Source: Bacillota bacterium
GTDB lineage: Bacteria > Bacillota > Dethiobacteria > Dethiobacterales > Dethiobacteraceae
Length of the DNA: 45,361 bases
Direction: 5' to 3'
Assembly (NCBI GenBank): GCA_012523945.1
Contig: JAAYSO010000099.1
Span: 1 to 45,361 of the forward strand
Position numbers and translations under genes: made by a program. The notes under the pieces are model-generated. The model ran no database searches. It saw only the letters and a list, made by a program, of their open reading frames with translations, and had not been told where the DNA came from. Of this stretch, positions 28,605 to 36,761 are shown in pieces; position 1 is the first letter of the stretch; every line of letters starts with the position of its first letter.

Positions 28605-29519
28605 TTATTCATCCTTGTCCGTAAAATATTTTCTTTGATAAAGACTTTCAATGACAGCGGCCGCATCATACGGCATCTCTGTTGCTTTCCCCTTTAATTC
28701 CCGGGGCACCATGGGATAACCACCATGTCCCGGCCATTCTTTATATTCTTTGTTCACCCGGAACAAATGAGCATGATTATGATAATACGCCAGACGCTCA
28801 AAGGGCCAACGTATTACCACCGGCGTATTAAAGCCCACTCCCAATTCAAGAATGCATAATTTTTTGCCCACTGTGCTTTCGACAAAATCCACATAACGTT
28901 GCCTCTCCTCTTTATAGCCTTCAAAGGCCCGGAATGCTGTGGCAAGGGGTGCGCCACAGTAAGGACAGTAGGGAATGGCACTTTCATCAGCAATCATAAA
29001 AGTTTCCGAATCAATTAAAGGCAGTAATTTGTCCAGGTACGGTTTAATTTCCCAGGTCTCTCTGGTACAACGCCCCGTGCAGCGCAGCCTGTCGTAGCTG
29101 CCTTGAGCTTCAAAAACCCGCTCCATGGGAAAACCTGTCCGCATAAATTGCCGGTCACAGTTGGAGGTGATAACAAAAAAATCTTTATCCTCCACCAGTT
29201 TCCGCAGTTTTTTGTAAAGCTCCGCCGGCGGGAAAACATAACGCACAAAATGGATGTGCCTGACATTGTACGCCCATTCCCTGGCTTGAGGCCAGGGTTC
29301 ATGCTGAAAAAGTTCATAAGGGTACCGGTATCCCCAGGCAGCCATCTCCGGCTGAAACTGTTTAAACAATTCTTCATCTAAATAACTAAGCCCGGCGGCA
29401 GCCGATAAACCGGCACCTGCACCGATTAAAATTTTATCCGCCGTCTTCAACCACTCTGCCAAGTTCTCAATGGCTTCTCTGAATTCTTTATTGTCCTCAA
29501 ATTCATGCGTGTTTTTCAT
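28605..29519 (-). CDS. Class M sirtuin (SirTM), protein ADP-ribosyltransferase, copy 1
   Basis: A 304-residue NAD-dependent enzyme with the Rossmann GAGAGLS at 33-39, TSNCD at 118-122 (Asn120), and AQG at 138-140 where classical deacetylase sirtuins have HG: the catalytic His is replaced by Gln139, the mark of class M. A zinc ribbon is formed by Cys147, Cys151, Cys185 and Cys188. GVGFNTP at 227-233 completes the nucleotide site. In characterised Firmicutes operons SirTM modifies a lipoylated GcvH-like protein, and the linked macrodomain reverses it. Here the GcvH-like and LplA2 genes are not adjacent. The ATG at 29519 follows GGAGG. The operon order is yjjG-like, SirTM, macrodomain. Confidence 0.9.
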   Translation of the reverse strand: MKNTHEFEDNKEFREAIENLAEWLKTADKILIGAGAGLSAAAGLSYLDEELFKQFQPEMAAWGYRYPYELFQHEPWPQAREWAYNVRHIHFVRYVFPPAELYKKLRKLVEDKDFFVITSNCDRQFMRTGFPMERVFEAQGSYDRLRCTGRCTRETWEIKPYLDKLLPLIDSETFMIADESAIPYCPYCGAPLATAFRAFEGYKEERQRYVDFVESTVGKKLCILELGVGFNTPVVIRWPFERLAYYHNHAHLFRVNKEYKEWPGHGGYPMVPRELKGKATEMPYDAAAVIESLYQRKYFTDKDE

Positions 29520-29590
29520 CTGCTCCTCCGTTGACAAAATTTACACTTTTATTAATTTGTTTGTTACTGCAGGTACGGTTCTGCCGGCAG

Positions 29591-30271
29591 TTACAACAGA
29601 TCCACCAGCTCCCTGAGATGCCGGATTTCATATGTTGGCTGCAGACCGCTTTGCTTGCTTTGCCCCTGCGGATTATACCAGCAGGTATCAATACCGAAAT
29701 TATACCCGCCTTGAATGTCTGAAGAAAGTGAATCCCCCACCATTAATGTTTTTTCTTTGCCGGTATAAGCAATTTTATTAAAGGTATAGGCAAAAATCTT
29801 TTTATTTGGCTTACTGCAGCCTGCTTCCTCCGAGGTCACCATCGCAAAAATATAATTTTTTAAAGGCGATTTTTGCAACCTCTTTTGCTGTACCGTCGTA
29901 ATACCATTGGTAACGATTACTAACCGGCATTTTTCCGCCAGATACCGGCAGACTTCTTCTGCACCATCTAAAATAAAGCCTGCTTCGCCTAAAAAATCTA
30001 AATAGACATCACTAAAATAATCGAGATCAAGCTTTAAGTTTCTGCCGGCAAAAAGTTGCTCAAACCTGACGGTACGCAGGCTTAAATTATCAATTTTACC
30101 CTGTTCATAATCCAACCAAATTTGGTTATTAATTTGACGATATTTATCCAGTTCTGCTGCCTGATAAGGGATTTTGAAAAATTTATATGTTTCCTCCAAA
30201 GCATATGCTTCAGCTTTCGTATAATCAAATAAAGTTCCGTCGGCATCAAGCAGAATTAACTCATACTTCAC
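29591..30271 (-). CDS. yjjG: YjjG-like HAD pyrimidine nucleotidase
   Basis: A 226-residue HAD phosphatase that in relatives dephosphorylates non-canonical pyrimidine nucleotides as a housecleaning step. Motif I DADGTLF (Asp9, Asp11), motif II VIVTNG, the lysine in SKPNKKIF, and motif IV GDSLSSD are intact. Length and the order of helical cap residues follow YjjG closely, including the segment YRQINNQIWLDYEQGKI. The start is GTG, seven bases after AGGAGG. It is the first gene of the operon with SirTM and the macrodomain, 71 bases ahead of SirTM, behind an extended -10 promoter at 30325-30330. Confidence 0.85.
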   Translation of the reverse strand: MKYELILLDADGTLFDYTKAEAYALEETYKFFKIPYQAAELDKYRQINNQIWLDYEQGKIDNLSLRTVRFEQLFAGRNLKLDLDYFSDVYLDFLGEAGFILDGAEEVCRYLAEKCRLVIVTNGITTVQQKRLQKSPLKNYIFAMVTSEEAGCSKPNKKIFAYTFNKIAYTGKEKTLMVGDSLSSDIQGGYNFGIDTCWYNPQGQSKQSGLQPTYEIRHLRELVDLL

Positions 30272-30309
30272 TGTTTACCTCCTGAGTTGAATCTAGTACA
30301 CTAAAAACA

Positions 30310-30330
30310 GTCTGTTTCAGACACATTATA
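30310..30330 (-). promoter_or_regulatory. Extended -10 promoter and overlapping palindrome of the yjjG-SirTM-macro operon
   Basis: On the minus strand TGGTATAAT ends at 30325 and forms an extended -10 box. A perfect 5-bp inverted repeat, GTCTG-TTT-CAGAC (30310-30322), covers the expected transcription start, where a repressor could block initiation. The operator role is inference. Confidence 0.55.
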
Positions 30331-30478
30331 CCATTAAAGGCCACTGGCATAAACCTGCACCCGGGCACTTATTCAAGACGCAGAATGGCAAAATATTGAC
30401 AATTTTCTTGCTCTATTACAGGATATTCCCGCTTCAATATTGAACTTTTACAAATCACGCACATGAGGGGGATTAAAA

Positions 30479-31315
30479 GTGGGAAACAAGGCAAGAACTC
30501 TTTTAGACAGTTTTATTGAGGTGGCTCCGCATTTACCTGAATTATTCATGGATGATGTGGGAGTACTGGTGGCAGATACAGAACAAATTCTTTTTTGTAA
30601 ACCCGGCAAGACCGTCGGTCATGAAGTAGAACCGGGCACAAAAATAGTACCCGGTTCCGTAGCAGAATCAGTTGTTACCACCAAACAAAAAGTTGTGCGC
30701 CAGGTAGGAGCGGAAGTGTTCGGCTTTCCTTATATCGGTATCGGTTATCCTGTCTTTAATCAGGAAGGAGAGTTACTGGGCTCAATTTCCGTTATCACCA
30801 GCCTGGAACGTCAAAGCGACCTTTTTTCCATGGCAAACCGTTTAACCACCGCCATTGAAGAAATGAGTTCCACCACAGAAGAGATGGCATCCCAGTCTGC
30901 CACTTTAGCGGAAATTGGTGAACAATTAAGTACGTTGGACAACAGACTGCAAGCTTGCGTCCGGGAAACAAACAGTCTTTTGCATATAATCAAAAATATT
31001 ACTACGCAATCCAGGTTACTCGGCTTAAATGCTTCCATCGAGGCAGCACGTGCCGGCGAGACGGGGAAAAGCTTTTCTGTGATTGCAGAAGAAATCCGCC
31101 ATTTAGCGGAAAACACAGCCCGGTTTCTGGCTCAGATTGAGGCCAATGTAGGTGCCCTCAATCAAGCCCAAGCAAATTTAGGTGCGGAAATTTCCAGTAT
31201 TGCCCATATATCATCTGTGCAGGCAACAGCAGCTCAACAGTTAACAGCAGCTTCTTTTGAAATGTCGGATATGGCGCACAAGCTTCTGAATTATGCAGAA
31301 AATTTGATGAAATAG
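30479..31315 (+). CDS. Soluble methyl-accepting chemotaxis protein-like receptor
   Basis: A 278-residue protein without membrane segments. Residues 1-115 form a PAS/GAF-like sensory region ([38 protein letters not shown]). It is joined to a helical MCP signalling hairpin with the kinase-contacting tip [18 protein letters not shown] and the following HLAENT. The signalling hairpin is shorter than in classical receptors, with only about 160 residues in total, so it may be a minimal receptor or a regulator of another MCP array. The start is GTG, eight bases after AGGGGG. No HAMP domain is seen. The stimulus is unknown; the binding region could sense a small ligand or redox state. Confidence 0.78.
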   Translation: MGNKARTLLDSFIEVAPHLPELFMDDVGVLVADTEQILFCKPGKTVGHEVEPGTKIVPGSVAESVVTTKQKVVRQVGAEVFGFPYIGIGYPVFNQEGELLGSISVITSLERQSDLFSMANRLTTAIEEMSSTTEEMASQSATLAEIGEQLSTLDNRLQACVRETNSLLHIIKNITTQSRLLGLNASIEAARAGETGKSFSVIAEEIRHLAENTARFLAQIEANVGALNQAQANLGAEISSIAHISSVQATAAQQLTAASFEMSDMAHKLLNYAENLMK

Positions 31316-31341
31316 TTTAGTCCTTTCGTACCGCAAATTTT

Positions 31342-33153
31342 TTAAGTTAATAACCGCTCCAGTTCAGTTAGTTTATCGGCAAAAACCTTGCAAGCTTCTA
31401 CAATCGGTTTTTTACTTGTCATATCCACCCCTGCTTTTTGCAAAACTTGAATAGGGTAGTCAGAACTTCCTGCTTGTAAAAATTGCAGATATTTTTCCAC
31501 CGCAGGCTTGCCTTCCGTCAAGATTCCCTGGCTTAAAGCAGTGGCTGCGCTGTAACCGGTGGCATACTGGTACACATAATAATTGTAATAAAAATGGGGG
31601 ATTCTTGCCCACTCCAGACCTATTTCCTCATCAACTATCATTTCTTCTATGCCAAAATATTTTTCATTCAAAGCATAATAAGCTTTTGTCAGCGCTTCCG
31701 CAGTCAAAGCTTCATTATTTTGTGCTTTTTGATGAATAAGATGTTCAAATTCCGCAAACATGGTCTGACGAAAAACAGTCCCCCTGAAGCCTTCCAGGAA
31801 GTGGTTTAAAAGATAGATGCGTTTCCGTTCCTCATCAATTGTGCGGAGCAAATAATCATTTAATAGTGCTTCATTACAGGTTGATGCCACTTCAGCCACA
31901 AAAATTGCATAACTGCCATAACAATAGGGCTGGGACTTTCTTGTAAAATAACTGTGCACGGAATGACCGAATTCATGGGCTAAAGTAAACAAGTCATTTA
32001 TATTATCTTGCCAGTTCATGAGAATATAAGGGTTTGTGCCGTATGCGCCGCTTGAATAAGCGCCGCTTCTTTTCCCTTTGTTTTCATAAACATCTACCCA
32101 GCGGTTGGCAAAACCTTCCCGTACAACTTGCAAGTAATTTTCACCCAGGGGAGATAAAGCGTCTAATAAAATATTTTTTGCTTCTTCAAAGCTGACTTTC
32201 ATGTCCACATCTTTAATTAGCGGTGTATATAAGTCGTACATATGCAGTTTTTCAAGCCCCAGCACTTTATGACGCAGCTTAAGGTAACGGTGCAAAAGCG
32301 GCAGATGTTCATTAATGGTGTCAACCAAGTTCTCATACACGCTTTCCGGTATATTATTTTTAGCCAAAGCAGCTTCCCGGGCGGAAGAATACTTCCTGAC
32401 GCGGGCAAGAAAATTGTTTTTCTTGATATTACCGCTTAAAGTACTGGCAAATGTATTACGGAACTTGCCATAGGTACTGTAAACAGCATTAAAGGCATCA
32501 CGGCGTACCCGCCGGTCCGGGCTTTCTAAAAAGTTTATATAGCGGCCGTGTGTGACCCGGACTTCTTCCCCCGTTTCATTTTTAATCAAAGGAAATTCCA
32601 AGTCAGCGTCATTTAACATACCGAAAGTAACCTCAGAAGCCGCCAGCACTTCAGAAGCTTGAGCCAGTAAAGTTTCTTGCTCCGCAGGCAGCACATGAGG
32701 TCTTCTGCGATTGATATCATCTAAAGCATGCGTATATAAACGCAGCTTTTCATTTTCTTGCAAAAATGCTTCTATTTTTTCCTCGTCAATACTCATGATT
32801 TCCGGCACAAGAAAAGCCAACCGGCTCGCTGCTTGTGCATATAGGTTTCTGATCCTGTCTTCCTGCGCCTGGTAAAAGGAATTAGTAGTGTCCTGATCGG
32901 CACGCATATGGGCGTATGTGTACAGTTTTCCCAACCGTTCAGACAGCTGATCCTGATACTCTAAGGCGGCAAGGAAATGCCCGGCACTTTCACCTAACCT
33001 GCCTTGAAAATCTTTACTTTTCGGTAACAGTGCCTGTACTGCCTGGAACTCTTCTTCCCAGGCTTCATCACTGGGAAAAATATCTTCCAGCCTCCAAGTA
33101 TAATCTTTAGGTATTTCATTTCTCAACGGCACTTTCTTCATATTGTTTTTCAT
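31342..33153 (-). CDS. pepF: Oligoendopeptidase F
   Basis: A 603-residue cytosolic M3 family zinc metallopeptidase that cleaves short peptides. The zinc motif HEFGH, within LAHEFGHSVHSYF, and the downstream family segment FVAEVASTCNEALLNDYLL are intact, and the length matches PepF. The N-terminal repeat region is full. Three in-frame ATGs sit next to each other; the third (33153) is best spaced from GGGGG. The peptide uptake operon upstream in the genome could supply substrates, but there is no operon link. The gene converges with the chemotaxis-like gene, with only 26 bases between their stop codons and no clear terminator. Confidence 0.95.
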   Translation of the reverse strand: MKNNMKKVPLRNEIPKDYTWRLEDIFPSDEAWEEEFQAVQALLPKSKDFQGRLGESAGHFLAALEYQDQLSERLGKLYTYAHMRADQDTTNSFYQAQEDRIRNLYAQAASRLAFLVPEIMSIDEEKIEAFLQENEKLRLYTHALDDINRRRPHVLPAEQETLLAQASEVLAASEVTFGMLNDADLEFPLIKNETGEEVRVTHGRYINFLESPDRRVRRDAFNAVYSTYGKFRNTFASTLSGNIKKNNFLARVRKYSSAREAALAKNNIPESVYENLVDTINEHLPLLHRYLKLRHKVLGLEKLHMYDLYTPLIKDVDMKVSFEEAKNILLDALSPLGENYLQVVREGFANRWVDVYENKGKRSGAYSSGAYGTNPYILMNWQDNINDLFTLAHEFGHSVHSYFTRKSQPYCYGSYAIFVAEVASTCNEALLNDYLLRTIDEERKRIYLLNHFLEGFRGTVFRQTMFAEFEHLIHQKAQNNEALTAEALTKAYYALNEKYFGIEEMIVDEEIGLEWARIPHFYYNYYVYQYATGYSAATALSQGILTEGKPAVEKYLQFLQAGSSDYPIQVLQKAGVDMTSKKPIVEACKVFADKLTELERLLT

Positions 33154-33214
33154 CATCATCCCCCGTTCTGTAAAGATAACTCATTTATATTCTGTCTCAA
33201 TAATCCGGAGTCTT

Positions 33215-33418
33215 TCATTTTACAACATATATGCCCCATGACAAGGCCAGATACACTATATACCAAAGCAAATAAGTCAAATGGAATTTACCATAGAGTT
33301 GAATAATTTCATTAACTTCTGTTAAAACTACGATCTTTTCTTCCCTCTTTGAATTATGCATTTCCAAAACCGTTACGCCAAAACCTTTTTCTTTCAAAAC
33401 GACTGAAGCAGCGGGCAC
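33215..33418 (-). CDS. Possible small membrane protein, doubtful
   Basis: An open frame of 67 codons in the otherwise empty 340-base gap upstream of pepF and AlkD. It has a soluble start and a C-terminal hydrophobic helix (YLLWYIVYLALSWGIYVV) with a short charged tail. The start would be GTG without a ribosome site, and no homologue comes to mind. It overlaps the presumed leader and promoter region of pepF. Real gene, decayed fragment or chance are all possible. Confidence 0.2.
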   Translation of the reverse strand: MPAASVVLKEKGFGVTVLEMHNSKREEKIVVLTEVNEIIQLYGKFHLTYLLWYIVYLALSWGIYVVK

Positions 33419-33493
33419 TTCGGGAAAATTTAAACTGCCAAGATATTTTCTCCTCCCCGGAAAGCATGATGCAAAGTTTTAGGAGGCAATTAT

Positions 33494-34156
33494 ATGCAAC
33501 TAATAAAAGAAATAGTAGCTCTGTTTGAGGCCAACAGAAATTACGAAAATGCTGCGCCCATGGCTAAGTATATGAAAAATCAATTTCCGTTTCTCGGCAT
33601 TAAAACTCCCGCCAGGCAAGCTCTTATGCAAAGTTTTTATAAAAAAAGCAAAATTTTAGCGACTCCTTTTCAGGAGGAATTAGTTTTAGCTTTATGGGAA
33701 AAGGAAGAACGGGAGTACCAGTATGCAGCCCTGCATTATCTTAAAAAGTCATTACCTAAACTAACCAAAAAAGACTTGCCCCTCATGCAAAAACTGATCA
33801 CCACTAAATCATGGTGGGATACTGTTGATATGCTTGCCCAGCATCCTGTCGGTACCATTGCTTTAAACTATCCGGAAGTTATTCCTGAAACCATTATAGA
33901 CTGGGCTCAAAGTGAAAATATGTGGCTACGCCGGACTGCCATCCTCTTTCAGTTAAAATACAAGGAAAATACAGATGAAGAGCTTTTGTCTGAGATTGTC
34001 AAACAAAATGCCGGCAGCAAAGAGTTTTTTATCCAAAAAGCAATAGGCTGGGCTTTACGTGAATACTCAAAAACTAACCCTGAATCAGTGAAAAAATTTA
34101 TTGCGGAAAACAAACTGCCAAAGCTTAGTCAGCGGGAAGGAAGCAAATATCTTTAG
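33494..34156 (+). CDS. AlkD-like DNA alkylation repair protein
   Basis: A 220-residue all-helical HEAT-repeat protein of the AlkD DNA glycosylase family, which removes 3- and 7-alkylated purines without base flipping. Known functional positions appear conserved: Trp and Asp in TTKSWWDTVDML, Arg in WLRRTAI, and Trp in GWALREYSK. The ATG follows AGGAGG by seven bases. It is divergent from pepF and followed by its own terminator. Family firm; glycosylase activity is inferred from the residues and not shown here. Confidence 0.88.
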   Translation: MQLIKEIVALFEANRNYENAAPMAKYMKNQFPFLGIKTPARQALMQSFYKKSKILATPFQEELVLALWEKEEREYQYAALHYLKKSLPKLTKKDLPLMQKLITTKSWWDTVDMLAQHPVGTIALNYPEVIPETIIDWAQSENMWLRRTAILFQLKYKENTDEELLSEIVKQNAGSKEFFIQKAIGWALREYSKTNPESVKKFIAENKLPKLSQREGSKYL

Positions 34157-34157
34157 T

Positions 34158-34202
34158 AAAAACACCTCCCCCCAATTCTAACCTGTTGGGGAAGGTGTTT
34201 TT
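34158..34202. terminator. Bidirectional terminator between AlkD-like and niaR genes
   Basis: An imperfect stem, AAAAACACCT plus CCCC arm paired with GGGG plus AGGTGTTTTT arm, has an A-run at the left end and a T-run at the right end and separates two convergent genes. Confidence 0.88.
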
Positions 34203-34225
34203 CCATTTTCATTACCGGCAGCTCC

Positions 34226-34750
34226 TTAATCTTCCTGGCTCACCAGAATTCCGGCTTCGCGTAAAGCAGACGTTATTTCTTTCATCACTTCAGAATTGGG
34301 AGCTTCTATGGTATGCAGATGTACACCGTCTGTAAGGATGGCTAAAGGTTGTGCCTGTTTATCTGCCAGCTGGGAAATAAAAATATTTATGTCCCGCCGG
34401 CTGGCAATCATCAAATTACCGCGTATTTCTCCATAGAGAGGATGCTCGACTATTACATCAAGTACTTTGCCGCCCAAATCCACCACAATACCCAGTTCAT
34501 CCACAATTTGTTCCCGGTTATGGCAGCAAGCTATGACCATACTGACATGTTCACTTTTTTCTGTTTTCGGCAGCATATAACCTTGCGGCGTAGCTATAAT
34601 CTCCTGGCCGGCAGCCCGCAGAATCGCAATATCCTGGACAATCACCTGCCTGCTTACACCAAACCGATTTGCTATTTCGGCTCCGGTAACAGGTTTGTTT
34701 TTTTTCTTCAGTAACTGTAATATTTTTCCACGTCGCTCCACGGCTTCCAT
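34226..34750 (-). CDS. niaR: NiaR-like nicotinate-responsive transcriptional repressor
   Basis: A 174-residue repressor: an N-terminal winged helix (VTGAEIANRFGVSRQVIVQDI) followed by a 3H domain, named for three histidines and seen here in ACCHNREQIV, VEHPLYGEIRG and TDGVHLHT. In Firmicutes NiaR senses nicotinic acid and represses niacin uptake and NAD synthesis genes. The ATG at 34750 follows GAGGTG by five bases. It is the last gene of a probable four-gene operon after a DUF89 protein, a TIM-barrel protein and a flavin oxidoreductase, with a 44-base gap to the latter. No niacin transporter or nad gene is near, and I did not find a convincing operator. Confidence 0.87.
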   Translation of the reverse strand: MEAVERRGKILQLLKKKNKPVTGAEIANRFGVSRQVIVQDIAILRAAGQEIIATPQGYMLPKTEKSEHVSMVIACCHNREQIVDELGIVVDLGGKVLDVIVEHPLYGEIRGNLMIASRRDINIFISQLADKQAQPLAILTDGVHLHTIEAPNSEVMKEITSALREAGILVSQED

Positions 34751-34794
34751 AGCTTCACCTCGCTTCACTTCGCCTTTCTGGTGCCTGCACTTTC

Positions 34795-36729
34795 TTATCT
34801 CCCCAGATTATTTGCTAAAGTATTAGCTGCTTGTGTAGCAGCAAGTATATTTTTTGGCGTCAGGCAATCGCCGATCTGATAAAATTCAGGTGCGCATTGG
34901 GCCAGTGCTAAAGCCTCTTCACGCAGGGGTTGTTGTCCCACCGCATAAATTACTGTTTCGGCGGGAAGCTCCAGCTTGCCGGCAGGACTGTCTGCCAAAA
35001 CAGCTGTCCCGGTAATTTCCCTGGCAGATGTTGAAGTATAAATTTTAATACCAAGCTTTTTAATTTGATCCCTCAATGCCAATGTATGCAGGCTAAATTT
35101 ATCAATAGATAATTCAGGCAGCTTCTCAATAATTGTTACGGACCGTCCTTCCTGCGCCAGGTAGATGCCCAGCTCCACACCAACCAGTCCGCCGCCTAAA
35201 ATCACAGCAGTTTTGCCGGTTTTTTCAGGTTGTAGAAAGATATCCTCCGCTCCCAAAACATGAGGCAGGTTAATACCTTTGATTTGCGGTACTACAGGAC
35301 GGGCCCCAAGGGCTGCAATAATCACATCCGGTTTAATTGTTTTTGCCAACTGCGGCGTAACTTCAGTCTGCAGCCGCACCTCCACCCCTGCTTTTTCCAG
35401 GAGATGTGCCTGCAAATCAAGGTACGTCTTAATCTTTGCTTTAAAGGGCACTTTTTCTTCACAGCGCAAAACTCCACCCAATTTATCGCTTTTCTCACAT
35501 AAAATCACCCGGTGACCTCTTTCCGCTGCAGTCAGGGCCGCCTGCATACCGGCCACTCCTCCACCTACCACAAGTACTTGTTTTTTATTTCTGACAGGAG
35601 GCAGATAGCGTGATTCTTTTTCATAACCAATAACAGGGTTAATGGAACAATAGAAAATACGGTGTTTGCCCACACTGCCAAAGCATTCAGAACAGCGTAA
35701 GCATTTTCTAATTTCATCATCCCGGCCACTGCGTGCTTTAAGGGGCAGGTCGGGATCGGCCAGCGTCTGCCGGGCCATGGCAATAAGGTCGGCCTGACCG
35801 GAAGCAATGATTTCTTCCATATGCGCCGGATCAGTATATGCACCAACAGTTGCCACATAAGATTTAACATGTTTTTTAATGGCAGCAGCATATTGCAAAT
35901 TGACGCCATCCGGAAGGAACAGGCTGGGATGGGTAATAATGGCTGCTGATTCCACCTCGTGGTGACCGGCGGAAACATGGATAATATCTACTTTACCGTC
36001 AATGGCTTTGGCAAATTTAATGCCTTCTTCAAGATCATACCCGTCAGGATTAGTCTCGGAACCGCTCAGGCGAAATTCAATGGGAAAGTTTTTGCCCACA
36101 GCCTTGCGCACACTGTCAATAACTGCGAGGGGAAAGCGCATACGGTTTTCAAAACTTCCACCCCACTTGTCTTTGCGCGTATTAACCTGTGGTGAAAAAA
36201 ACTGTGAAATTAGCCAGCCGTGGCCACCATGAATTGTCACCATGCCAAAGCCGCATTGTTTGGCAAAAGCTGCTGCCCGGCCAAAGGCTGCTACGGTCTG
36301 CTCAATCATTTCTTCCGGCATTTCCTTAACTTCACCGTACCGGTTAACCGTGGCCACGGGACCGTAGAGCTCTGCCCCGGCCACATGAGAAGCTTGCGCG
36401 TACATGCCGGCATGCGACAATTCAGCCGAAGCTACTGCGCCATGGCGCGAAATGGCATTGGCTACTTTTGAAAGTCCGGGCAGCATCTTGGGATTATCCA
36501 TGGGCAACAACCAGTCATAATGCCGTCCGTTTTTCCAGTCCACAATACAATCGCCGATACAAACGGAGGCAAAACCGCCCCGGGCTTTAATTTCAAAATA
36601 AGCTGCCATATCATCATTGGGAAATAAATCAGGCCCGATATTATAGTAACCTTGCGGCGACGACAACAATCTGTTTCTAAATAAGGTTCCGGCAATCTCC
36701 AGCGGAGTGAAAAGATGTGGGTATTTCAT
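34795..36729 (-). CDS. Fe-S flavin oxidoreductase of the 2,4-dienoyl-CoA reductase / BaiCD family
   Basis: A 644-residue multidomain enzyme: an N-terminal FMN-binding TIM barrel (Old Yellow Enzyme type, to about residue 330), a 4Fe-4S cluster with CLRCSEC and a further Cys in FYCSINP (near residue 345), then FAD (GGGVAGMQAALTAAERG) and NAD(P)H (GGGLVGVELGIYLAQEG) Rossmann domains. Members reduce activated double bonds of enoyl-CoA, enoates or steroid-like substrates in anaerobes. The ATG follows AAAGGGG. It lies 32 bases after the TIM-barrel gene and 44 bases before niaR. The fold is firm; substrate is unknown and the CoA-dependence cannot be seen. Confidence 0.9.
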   Translation of the reverse strand: MKYPHLFTPLEIAGTLFRNRLLSSPQGYYNIGPDLFPNDDMAAYFEIKARGGFASVCIGDCIVDWKNGRHYDWLLPMDNPKMLPGLSKVANAISRHGAVASAELSHAGMYAQASHVAGAELYGPVATVNRYGEVKEMPEEMIEQTVAAFGRAAAFAKQCGFGMVTIHGGHGWLISQFFSPQVNTRKDKWGGSFENRMRFPLAVIDSVRKAVGKNFPIEFRLSGSETNPDGYDLEEGIKFAKAIDGKVDIIHVSAGHHEVESAAIITHPSLFLPDGVNLQYAAAIKKHVKSYVATVGAYTDPAHMEEIIASGQADLIAMARQTLADPDLPLKARSGRDDEIRKCLRCSECFGSVGKHRIFYCSINPVIGYEKESRYLPPVRNKKQVLVVGGGVAGMQAALTAAERGHRVILCEKSDKLGGVLRCEEKVPFKAKIKTYLDLQAHLLEKAGVEVRLQTEVTPQLAKTIKPDVIIAALGARPVVPQIKGINLPHVLGAEDIFLQPEKTGKTAVILGGGLVGVELGIYLAQEGRSVTIIEKLPELSIDKFSLHTLALRDQIKKLGIKIYTSTSAREITGTAVLADSPAGKLELPAETVIYAVGQQPLREEALALAQCAPEFYQIGDCLTPKNILAATQAANTLANNLGR

Positions 36730-36761
36730 CAGTACATCCCCTTTCTCCTCAATATATTTTT

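Noticed and set aside
28604-28669. A longer N-terminus for the macrodomain protein
   Set aside because: The extra 22 residues overlap the sirtuin coding end in another frame and lack a ribosome site; the ATG at 28603 behind AAGGA fits the family start.
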